DNA of 64,000 bases, taken from NCBI RefSeq assembly GCF_000382125.1, contig NZ_KB907552.1, forward strand, positions 119,456 through 183,455. The letters run 5' to 3'. Of the stretch, positions 46,189 through 52,861 are shown piece after piece; the stretch's first letter is position 1; the number at the start of each line of letters is the position of its first letter. The position numbers and the translations under genes are program-made. This DNA comes from Eudoraea adriatica DSM 19308 (GTDB lineage Bacteria > Bacteroidota > Bacteroidia > Flavobacteriales > Flavobacteriaceae). The notes below the pieces were generated by a model. The model saw only the letters and a program-made list of their open reading frames with translations, had not been told where the DNA came from and did no database searches.

Positions 46189-46989
46189 TTATTGTTCTAA
46201 TTCCTGATCTATTGACAATATGACCTGTTCAGCCCTTTTCCTGCTATTAACAAGTGTTTCACAAGTCAAAGAAACCTTATCTAATAAGGTATGTAACCTG
46301 ATTATAATAAGTTTGTTTTCTCTAATAAGTCTAATTGGATCTTCTACATCACTCATCCTTCTAAGATCAATCTGATGTTGATTCTCTAATAAATCTTTAG
46401 TTTTCATTGTTATTTCTAGATTATTATCCCACAATGCCCCGGAAAACCACATTTCTGCATTAAGATAGTATTCGTTAATTATCGATTTTAATTCTGGGTT
46501 ATTCAAAGCAGAAAACAGACCCGAATTGCCAAATTCTATAATGGCTTTATCATTTATAAACGACCCTACTGTGCTCAAATCGATCGCTGAAAAACATGCC
46601 TCAAAATATGCTCGATCCCAACCCTCAGGAATAGGTTTGTTCCACAAAACCCGAGGTTGGTTAGGAAATTCATCATATTGGTAATCATATAGTCTAACGG
46701 TTTCACCGGCCATTTCTAATATATACTTTATGGCATGAAATCTAAACCCTTCCATCCCAAGAACCCTGTCATGTGATTCAATATCAGATTGAATTGCAGT
46801 TTTCAAATTTTTTAATTGCAGATTAACCTGATTTTGAATCTGGCGGTTTTCATTCCAATTATTGATCTGCAAGGCAATTAATATCCCAACAACCACTAAT
46901 ACAACCTCACCAATAGCATATCTGGCGTATTTAAAAAACTGGTTGTCATCAGCGAGTTTTTTACGGATTTTTCTAAAGAAGTTAATCAT
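46189..46989 (-). CDS. DUF6090 family protein (copy a)
   Basis: A 266-residue one-TM protein. The N-terminus is MINFFRKIRKKLADDNQFFK, then a hydrophobic helix ending VVVGILIALQINNWNE (about residues 28-50), then a mostly helical soluble domain of about 215 residues, probably periplasmic. The C-terminal domain (GFRFHAIKYILEMAGE; LLENQHQIDLRRMSDVED) is close to that of copy f at 51984-52796, and the two genes' 5' ends are nearly identical in DNA. DUF6090 is a Bacteroidetes family of unknown function. The stop codon is embedded in a TAACGAAAGCACAACAA 3' motif shared with other genes of the island. Confidence 0.85.
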   Translation of the reverse strand: MINFFRKIRKKLADDNQFFKYARYAIGEVVLVVVGILIALQINNWNENRQIQNQVNLQLKNLKTAIQSDIESHDRVLGMEGFRFHAIKYILEMAGETVRLYDYQYDEFPNQPRVLWNKPIPEGWDRAYFEACFSAIDLSTVGSFINDKAIIEFGNSGLFSALNNPELKSIINEYYLNAEMWFSGALWDNNLEITMKTKDLLENQHQIDLRRMSDVEDPIRLIRENKLIIIRLHTLLDKVSLTCETLVNSRKRAEQVILSIDQELEQ

Positions 46990-47036
46990 GGAAAGGAAGC
47001 AGTTGGTTGTTCTTCCTAAGGTAAGGAATTATTATA
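46990..47036 (-). repeat. Shared leader segment upstream of DUF6090 copy a
   Basis: On the minus strand it contains AATAATTCCTTACCTTAGGA followed by AGAACAACT just before the start codon. Related sequence precedes copy e (51809-51845), copy f (52797-52840) and the cupin gene (48440-48465). It corresponds to the 3' end of the decayed small ORF (reading NNSLP and stop). Confidence 0.65.
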
Positions 47037-47053
47037 AGGAACTTAAAATCAAG

Positions 47054-47091
47054 ACCACCACATTATGCAATATCATGGATGTTTTGGTGGT
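47054..47091 (-). other. Hairpin downstream of DUF6090 copy b
   Basis: A 7-bp stem ACCACCA/TGGTGGT (47054-47060 with 47085-47091) encloses a 24-base loop. It lies about 70 bases past the stop of copy b. The T-run is weak, so terminator function is uncertain. Confidence 0.35.
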
Positions 47092-47160
47092 TGGGGAAGA
47101 TTGCCAGCCTTTCCTTATCTTTCTTCACCCGCCTTAGTTATTTTTTCCATATAGAAATAG

Positions 47161-47934
47161 TCAATCATACGTATTTAATTTTCCAAGTTCCCTATTTATA
47201 TGTGCAAGAACCAATTCTATTCGATCAATCCCCGCAAAATTCAAACCAATTTTCCGCCTTCTAATCTGAAATGTTTCCTGGAGATCAATTTGTAATTCAT
47301 TATCATTTCTAATCTCAGAGATAGATTTTATTTTGAATTTATATTCAGGATATCGGGAATAATTTAATTGATTCCCTACTATTTGATCTGTTAAAATGAA
47401 ATGTTTTTTATAATAAGGATGAAGTGCCATGCTGATATCCCATCTAGGATTCGATTCATCCCATTCTTTTATCCTTGGGAAAGTGAGTTCGTATAGTTCC
47501 GTAATCTCTAATCTAAGTGAGTCATTTGAAATTATATTCATATCAGAGGATTTAAAAGATTCATAACCTGATGAATTTGGGAAAAAATGTCGGTCTTGAC
47601 TCAAAGAACTAAAGTGCAGAAATATTGAATCCTCTAACATATTCTCACCTAATAAGAAGCGTTTGAACTTATTGCCATTTTTTTGACTTTCTAGATGACT
47701 CTCATAGTCGTTTTTGAGATCGATTAAGGTTCTATCCAAATCTGTTCTTATAGTTTTGAGCAACTCAATTTCGACAACTTTACTTTTACGATCCTCATTC
47801 CAATTATTGACCTGCAAGGCTATTAGTATCCCAATAACTACCAATAAGATCTCACCTATAGCATACTTCATGTATTTCAAAGGCTTGTTATCGTCTGCGA
47901 GTTTTTTGCGAATACGTCTAAAGAAATTTATCAT
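47161..47934 (-). CDS. DUF6090 family protein (copy b)
   Basis: A 257-residue protein: MINFFRRIRKKLADDNKPLK, a TM helix ending IGILIALQVNNWNEDRK, then a helical domain with the subgroup motif GYESFKSSDMNIISNDSLRL shared with copies c, e and (more weakly) h. The N-terminus is predicted cytoplasmic and the large domain periplasmic. Function unknown. Its leader contains a second, aborted MINFF start (47975-48031). Confidence 0.85.
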   Translation of the reverse strand: MINFFRRIRKKLADDNKPLKYMKYAIGEILLVVIGILIALQVNNWNEDRKSKVVEIELLKTIRTDLDRTLIDLKNDYESHLESQKNGNKFKRFLLGENMLEDSIFLHFSSLSQDRHFFPNSSGYESFKSSDMNIISNDSLRLEITELYELTFPRIKEWDESNPRWDISMALHPYYKKHFILTDQIVGNQLNYSRYPEYKFKIKSISEIRNDNELQIDLQETFQIRRRKIGLNFAGIDRIELVLAHINRELGKLNTYD

Positions 47935-47974
47935 AGTCTTAGTCTTAATGCCCTCCCGCCGGCTGGCCCATTCA

Positions 47975-48031
47975 CTAAAAACATTCGCTGAATGTTTTTT
48001 TAACGCTCTGTCCTCTAAAGAAGTTGATCAT
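47975..48031 (-). other. Aborted DUF6090 start plus strong hairpin
   Basis: From ATG 48031 on the minus strand the frame reads MINFFRGQSVKKTFSECF and stops; only the first residues match DUF6090. Inside it a perfect 10-bp stem with 3-base loop (47977-47986 with 47990-47999) is flanked by A/T runs, so it can act as terminator of the cupin gene ending at 48045. It looks like a remnant of a recombined gene start. Confidence 0.5.
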
Positions 48032-48044
48032 ATTTTAAAAATAT

Positions 48045-48422
48045 TTACTCGTTTAATTCAATTAGCAAGGAGTGAAATTCTGTATAGCCTGTATTTTCAA
48101 TTGAATGTACGACATCTTTTATCTTAAATTTTTGTCCTTTTTTGAATGAACGTTCCATAACGGTATCATTAACGATATTTATCCTTAATTCGGCATCCTC
48201 AAGAAAATACGCGTACATAGGTGGATGATGATGTATGGGTTCTTTTTCTCCAGGTTTAAGAACATGGTCTACAATCCGAACATTTTCATTCTCATATAAA
48301 ATTGTGTAGTAAGGCTCAGGAAGAGGTGTAAAGGCGGAATCTTTAAATGAATTTTGTAGCAAGTATAAAAGCGCTATTCCTATTACAATTCCCATAGCCA
48401 GGAAAGTAATTTTAGTTTTCAT
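48045..48422 (-). CDS. Membrane-anchored cupin-domain protein
   Basis: A 125-residue protein with an N-terminal membrane helix (ITFLAMGIVIGIALLYLL) and a single cupin barrel. The metal-binding motif is visible as GEKEPIHHHPPMYAYFLED. Small cupins of this kind bind a metal and a small ligand; the role is unknown. The helix lacks a clear cleavage site, so the barrel is probably tethered on the outer face of the inner membrane. It lies among DUF6090 copies. Confidence 0.85.
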   Translation of the reverse strand: MKTKITFLAMGIVIGIALLYLLQNSFKDSAFTPLPEPYYTILYENENVRIVDHVLKPGEKEPIHHHPPMYAYFLEDAELRINIVNDTVMERSFKKGQKFKIKDVVHSIENTGYTEFHSLLIELNE

Positions 48423-48444
48423 AGTTGGTGAAGTTATCTATTTC

Positions 48445-48534
48445 CTAAGGTAAGGAATTATTATCTATGGCATAAAGGACATACTTGGTGTTACTATCAA
48501 TATAAATATCCAGGAACTTGGCTTTGGCAATTGA
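48445..48534 (-). pseudogene. Fragment of the repeated small ORF
   Basis: The minus strand reads IAKAKFLDIYIDSNTKYVLY then AIDNNSLP and a stop at 48445, matching the middle of the family seen at 45875-46110 (KFLDIVIEGTK, YVLYAID). The 5' part is missing; the membrane-protein gene ends just upstream at 48539. Confidence 0.6.
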
Positions 48535-48538
48535 AAGG

Positions 48539-49168
48539 TCAGAATATCAAATTGAACGTAATTTGATGGATTATCCATAGTGAGATGATCAACAAATATG
48601 GTTTATAATTCCTGCCATTTTTTCTATCGAGAAATATTAACCCGATCAGGATAAGATATATCACCATGCAAAAAACATTCTGATTTACTTTATCTGACAG
48701 CCCTAACCAGAAAATTCCAATTCTGCCTAATGTAGGGTCTAGAAAAACCAGTGCTGCACCGATCATATACCTCATATGTTTTGGAGTGTTGAGCTTATAA
48801 TAAATTGCCAGTGAATAAAACAACACTAACATAATAACATCCGATAAAGGAAAAAATAAAATGGCCGGGGCATCTGAATTGGCTATCCTTACCATTCCCG
48901 GAATAAAAGATAAAATAAGCAGGGGGAAAACCCAGTATGAAATTTTCCCCACCAGACGGTGCAGTTTATATTTCTTTTTTCTTATTAACAGGGGTTGGGC
49001 TATAAGCATCAAAATCCATATAGAAGCAATTGCGGCATGAATATGAATATAGGTATTAGTCTCTTCAAATGTTGGAAACTGATTAAAATAGGTTTTGTAA
49101 AAACCGAAAAACGTAAACGGAATCAATAAAAGCAAAACGTAACCTAAATTTTTATATGCTTTTTCCAT
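48539..49168 (-). CDS. Multi-pass membrane protein, DUF2306-like
   Basis: A 209-residue protein with about six to seven membrane helices. Histidines in YIHIHAAIASIWILMLIAQP and in YKLHRLVGKISYW are placed like those of DUF2306-type and related heme-associated membrane proteins. Assignment to that family is tentative. It has its own leader within the attC-like site at 49189-49257. Confidence 0.65.
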   Translation of the reverse strand: MEKAYKNLGYVLLLLIPFTFFGFYKTYFNQFPTFEETNTYIHIHAAIASIWILMLIAQPLLIRKKKYKLHRLVGKISYWVFPLLILSFIPGMVRIANSDAPAILFFPLSDVIMLVLFYSLAIYYKLNTPKHMRYMIGAALVFLDPTLGRIGIFWLGLSDKVNQNVFCMVIYLILIGLIFLDRKNGRNYKPYLLIISLWIIHQITFNLIF

Positions 49169-49188
49169 TATTTTAAGTTTTGTATCAT

Positions 49189-49257
49189 AATAACCGCTAA
49201 CAGTCTCTTATATAGATCCTTTTAATGGTTTATATATATTGTTAGCCTTTCGTTATT
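49189..49257. repeat. attC-like imperfect palindrome A
   Basis: A 69-bp element between two minus-strand genes. Nested inverted repeats: AATAAC (49189-49194) with GTTATT (49252-49257); GCTAACA (49196-49202) with TGTTAGC (49240-49246); TATATA (49209-49214) with TATATA (49231-49236), around a 16-base centre. The layout (outer AAC/GTT boxes, spacer, inner boxes, loop) resembles integron attC sites, though the boxes do not fit the GTTRRRY core exactly. Confidence 0.5.
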
Positions 49258-49288
49258 TTTAAATTTCTTATTTATCTCTTTTATACAA

Positions 49289-50026
49289 TCAATCAGATTT
49301 TTTTAATTCTTGCCTCACCATGTGCAAAATTCGCTGGTTTTCTTCTCTGTGATCGGTAATCAGGTCTAAAAAGTACATACGTTGACCTTCAGTTTTATTA
49401 ATAAGGGCAATAAAATAATAGTTTTGCAGTATTTTGTCTGGTTCAAAAGGAATATAAAACACATCCTCATCGTTCTTATAAATCTTCTGAACAAAATGTT
49501 CGTCAATAAACTTCTCCCTATCTGCTTTGTCTACATCACCCCATTCCAATTCTACATGAAAACGTGGTTGTGTTTCTTCAAAAAATAACATCAATTCTTT
49601 TTTCAGACTGTCATTTTGAACAATTTCAAAACCTGTATTTTTAATGGATTCATATCCCATATCGGCGAGTTTAAATCCGGAGGTATTCATTAGGGCACTA
49701 TGGAAAATCACGGAAAGGGAATCGTGGTATGGCATTTTTTGATCAAGGACATTAATTATATGCTGCCCTGCGCCACGGAAATAGTTGATAAAGTGAAACC
49801 GATTTTCCATCAAAGCCTCATTCTGCTCTAAATTATCGACTAAATTCTCTAGCAGTTTTTTCTCCAATACCTTGTCTTTTCTCACTTCATTCCAATTATT
49901 AATCTGCAAGGCAATCAAAATCCCAATAACCACCAATAAAATCTCCCCAATAGCATACCTCATGTATTTTAAGGGCTTGTTATCGTCTGCGAGTTTTCTG
50001 CGTATTCCCCTAAAAAAATTAATCAT
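49289..50026 (-). CDS. DUF6090 family protein (copy c)
   Basis: I start at 50026 (MINFFRGIRRKLADDNKPLK), seven codons inside the longest frame, to match its paralogs; 245 residues. The TM helix ends IGILIALQINNWNEVRK. The soluble domain has GYESIKNTGFEIVQNDSLKK and FEETQPRF, the subgroup pattern shared with b and e. The DNA of its first 140 bases closely resembles that of copy b. An overlapping upstream ORF (50019-50156) precedes it. Confidence 0.85.
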   Translation of the reverse strand: MINFFRGIRRKLADDNKPLKYMRYAIGEILLVVIGILIALQINNWNEVRKDKVLEKKLLENLVDNLEQNEALMENRFHFINYFRGAGQHIINVLDQKMPYHDSLSVIFHSALMNTSGFKLADMGYESIKNTGFEIVQNDSLKKELMLFFEETQPRFHVELEWGDVDKADREKFIDEHFVQKIYKNDEDVFYIPFEPDKILQNYYFIALINKTEGQRMYFLDLITDHREENQRILHMVRQELKKSD

Positions 50027-50156
50027 AGTTTCTAATAATATTTTCAAGACGTCCGCAAGCGGCTATCTCAACCATCCCGATAACTATCGGGAGTCCACTG
50101 GACATTTGATTTTGCATTTGCAAAATTCTGTTTCGATAATGGAAGAAGTTGATCAT
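50019..50156 (-). other. 45-codon upstream ORF beginning MINFF, overlapping copy c
   Basis: From ATG 50156 the frame reads MINFFHYRNRILQMQNQMSS and continues through the palindrome (as LPIVIG, 50076-50091) and the shared 21-bp leader block (50053-50073) to a TAA overlapping the start of copy c. Only the first five residues match DUF6090. It is either a regulatory leader peptide or, more likely, a remnant of a recombined gene start. Confidence 0.4.
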
Positions 50157-50160
50157 TGGT

Positions 50161-50186
50161 TATTGTTAGCCTTTCGTTATTTTTAA
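50161..50186 (-). repeat. Half of an attC-like site at the end of DUF6090 copy d
   Basis: These 26 bases are identical to 49237-49262 in site A and include AATAACGAAAGGCTAACAA on the minus strand, overlapping the stop codon of copy d. The partner half is absent; the aborted MINFF ORF follows directly. Confidence 0.55.
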
Positions 50187-50926
50187 TCTGCTCCATTTAA
50201 TTGATCATCAATGCTGGCGATCAGGTTTTCAGCGTCAGCTATTTTGCGAGACATATCACCAATGTATGCTCTGCGATACCTGAATGATTTTTCCAATGCA
50301 TTTCTGACCCCTCTTTTATTAAAGATTTCGTTAAAGTCGAAATCAACCTTATTGGCTTTTGGATTTATTTCATTGTAATCGACATTTGGATGAATGTGAA
50401 GTATTTCAAGTTCTTGCAATGTTTCCCCCAGTTTTGTAATAGCAGCATTAATAGATTGGGTTTCTTGAAGGTAGGTTAAGAATTTGCGATTCAATTCTTT
50501 ATCAATTCTATCAATCGTACCCTGCGCAATTACTAAATCATTTCGATTGATGTTTTTATTAATCGGAGTAAGTATTTGAAAATCAGTCAGAGCCGAAACG
50601 ATTTCCTGATGTTCATCAGGAGTAAGACTTTGAACACCACCATCAAACAACTTTATGGTGTTTTTTATGTTATCATTAATTCTCTGATAATGAGATTTTC
50701 TTTCCCTAAGTGATGATATATCTACTGACAATTCAACTTTCAAATTGTTCAGAAACTCAATATCCTGGATGTGAATTTTTCTAAGTTCATTCCAATTATT
50801 AATCTGCAATGCAATCAAAATTCCAATGACTACCAACACAATTTCACCAATAGCGTATTTAAGATACTTTCCAGTTTTACCTTCTGAAAGTAGATGTTGA
50901 CGGATTTTTTTAAAGAATTTTATCAT
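50183..50926 (-). CDS. DUF6090 family protein (copy d)
   Basis: A 247-residue protein starting MIKFFKKIRQHLLSEGKTGK, TM helix ending IGILIALQINNWNELRK, then a helical domain unlike that of the other copies (SLTPDEHQEIVSALTDF; VRNALEKSFRYRRAYIGDMS), with coiled-coil character at both ends. It represents a third C-terminal type within the array. Function unknown. Confidence 0.83.
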   Translation of the reverse strand: MIKFFKKIRQHLLSEGKTGKYLKYAIGEIVLVVIGILIALQINNWNELRKIHIQDIEFLNNLKVELSVDISSLRERKSHYQRINDNIKNTIKLFDGGVQSLTPDEHQEIVSALTDFQILTPINKNINRNDLVIAQGTIDRIDKELNRKFLTYLQETQSINAAITKLGETLQELEILHIHPNVDYNEINPKANKVDFDFNEIFNKRGVRNALEKSFRYRRAYIGDMSRKIADAENLIASIDDQLNGAD

Positions 50927-51088
50927 TGGTTATAGTTTCTATTCCGAAGCCTTTCGGCCTTCGGAGCCAGGTTACTTGCGCCTCCGATAATGCTTCAGCC
51001 GCACGCGGACGGCCAAGCAGGCCGGCGCAGGATTATTGAAGCACAACGGATAACTTTGGTCTTCATAGTTTTTGCTGGTGTTTCAATT
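50927..51088 (-). other. GC-rich leader between DUF6090 copies d and e
   Basis: Bases 50941-51040 are strikingly GC-rich against the AT-rich surroundings and contain several short self-complementary runs (for example CGAAGCCTTTCGGCCTTCG). The outer part pairs as an imperfect palindrome near the end of copy e (ATTGAAACAC with GTGCTTCAAT on the minus strand). No gene is apparent. Confidence 0.5.
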
Positions 51089-51808
51089 TTACTGCAACGC
51101 ATCCTTAATAAGTTGGAGGACTCTTTCGGTTTCCTTCTTACACAACATCATCACCTTAAAAACTCTATTTCTTCCACCCTCTATCTCCCGGACAATAGTC
51201 ATAAATTTTTTATCTTCTATCAGAGAACCATAGTCCAGAGGAATTAAGCCTGGATCAGAGGGTCCAATGTAAAAATAATCTTGCATCCACATGGGATTAC
51301 TCCCCCAGGTGGCATTGACCACTTCTGTCTCCTGGACATAGCTTGGATAACTTGTTTCAAATAGCGATAAGATTTCATTCTTAAGCACTTTTGAAGTAAG
51401 AATTTCAAAACCAATATTTTTAAGAGATTCGTACCCATTTGTGTTTAAATTTAACAGGTAAGAACCTGACCTGTTAAATTGGCTAAAATGATACTTCAAT
51501 GTATCTGTGTACGGCTTTCTTTCCGCAATAATCTCTATCATAGTCCCGGTGCTCTTGTTTATTTCATTCATCTCAGCGGCAGCGATATCAATAAGAGCAA
51601 GGTTTCTTTCTAAATTGTTCTCTAACTCCAGTAAAATGCTTTTTTCGATAATTCTCTCCTTCCTCCACTCATTCCAATTATTAATCTGCAACGCAATCAA
51701 TATCCCAATCACAACCAATATAATCTCGCCAATTGCATATCTGGCATATTTGAAGAACTGGTTATCGTCGGCCAGTTTTCTACGGATTTTTCTAAATAAA
51801 CCAATCAT
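51089..51808 (-). CDS. DUF6090 family protein (copy e)
   Basis: A 239-residue protein: MIGLFRKIRRKLADDNQFFK, TM helix ending IGILIALQINNWNEWRK, helical domain with NGYESLKNIGFEILTSKVLK and LFETSYPSY, the b/c subgroup pattern. The 5' end in DNA is closest to copies a and f, while the 3' domain groups with b and c, so the gene looks mosaic. The leader shares the small-ORF tail segment. Confidence 0.85.
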   Translation of the reverse strand: MIGLFRKIRRKLADDNQFFKYARYAIGEIILVVIGILIALQINNWNEWRKERIIEKSILLELENNLERNLALIDIAAAEMNEINKSTGTMIEIIAERKPYTDTLKYHFSQFNRSGSYLLNLNTNGYESLKNIGFEILTSKVLKNEILSLFETSYPSYVQETEVVNATWGSNPMWMQDYFYIGPSDPGLIPLDYGSLIEDKKFMTIVREIEGGRNRVFKVMMLCKKETERVLQLIKDALQ

Positions 51809-51833
51809 CAGAAGTAAATGTTAGTTGTTCTTC

Positions 51834-51974
51834 CTAGGGTAAGGAATTATTAAATATAGCATAAAGGATATAATTGGTGTTGCCATCAATATGAATATCT
51901 AGGAACTTGCCTTTTGAAAATACAGTATCCTAATGGTCATCTTCAAAAAGTATTTTGTATTCGTACAGAGTCAT
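51834..51974 (-). pseudogene. Decayed small ORF with in-frame stop, between copies e and f
   Basis: ATG at 51974 reads MTLYEYKILFEDDH, then TAG, then DTVFSKGKFLDIHIDGNTNY and ILYAIFNNSLP to a stop at 51834. Both halves are in one frame, so a single nonsense change broke it. It aligns along its length with the copy at 45875-46110 up to YAI, after which the two differ (NNSLP-stop versus LFFVEVIW). Confidence 0.7.
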
Positions 51975-51983
51975 TGTCCTAAG

Positions 51984-52796
51984 TTAATTATTTAATTGAT
52001 TCAACTCGGTCTTAATGTCTTCCAATACCTGCAAGGCCATTTGGCTACTGTTCAAAAATGTCTGGCAGCTCCAAGATATGTTATCTAGCAAAATGTGGAG
52101 CTTTGAAGTTATTACAGTATCATTTTTAAATAATTCTATCATGCCTTTCACATCTCTTACCCTTCTGCTATCTATTTGGTGTTGATCGAGCAAGAAATCC
52201 CTTATTTGCAGAGATATATCAAGTTTGTATTCCCAGGCCCGACCAACATACCTAGTATCAGTATAGATGTAATATTCATTGATTTTCTTTTTGAGTTCTA
52301 CATTTTTCAATGAAGAGAACAATCCAGTAGAATTAAACTCACTAATAGCTGATTTATTTATAATTGATCCAGTTGGGCCATTATCTAAGATAGATAAACA
52401 AGTTGTAATATATTCCTCATCATATTCTTCGGGAATTGGTTTGTCCCACATAAAAGACCATTGATTCTTTGGAAATTTATGGTAGTCATAACTGTAAATG
52501 AGAATTTCTTCTTCAGCCAGTCCTAATAAGTATTTTACAGCATGAAATCGAAATCCTTCTTGGGACAAAAGATTTTCATAGCTTTTTACATCACTTTCGA
52601 TCGCATCAATAAGGTTAATCAATTGAGCTTGTACATTCTCTTGGGTCTTGATTTTTTCATTCCAATTATTGATCTGCAAGGCAATCAATATCCCAACAAC
52701 CACTAATACAATCTCACCAATAGCATATCTGGCGTATTTAAAAAACTGGTTATCATCTGCGAGTTTCTTGCGGATTTTACGGAAGAAGCCAATCAT
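51984..52796 (-). CDS. DUF6090 family protein (copy f)
   Basis: A 270-residue protein: MIGFFRKIRKKLADDNQFFK, TM helix ending VVGILIALQINNWNEKIK, then the same C-terminal type as copy a (EGFRFHAVKYLLGLAEEE; DQHQIDSRRVRDVKGM). The two genes are clear duplicates, separated by four other genes and a pseudogene. The leader carries the shared segment ending in AAGAACAACTAAC. Confidence 0.85.
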   Translation of the reverse strand: MIGFFRKIRKKLADDNQFFKYARYAIGEIVLVVVGILIALQINNWNEKIKTQENVQAQLINLIDAIESDVKSYENLLSQEGFRFHAVKYLLGLAEEEILIYSYDYHKFPKNQWSFMWDKPIPEEYDEEYITTCLSILDNGPTGSIINKSAISEFNSTGLFSSLKNVELKKKINEYYIYTDTRYVGRAWEYKLDISLQIRDFLLDQHQIDSRRVRDVKGMIELFKNDTVITSKLHILLDNISWSCQTFLNSSQMALQVLEDIKTELNQLNN

Positions 52797-52861
52797 GAGA
52801 AGTAAAAGTTAGTTGTTCTTCATAAGGTAAGGAATTATAGCCATTATTGTGGAGCATATTT

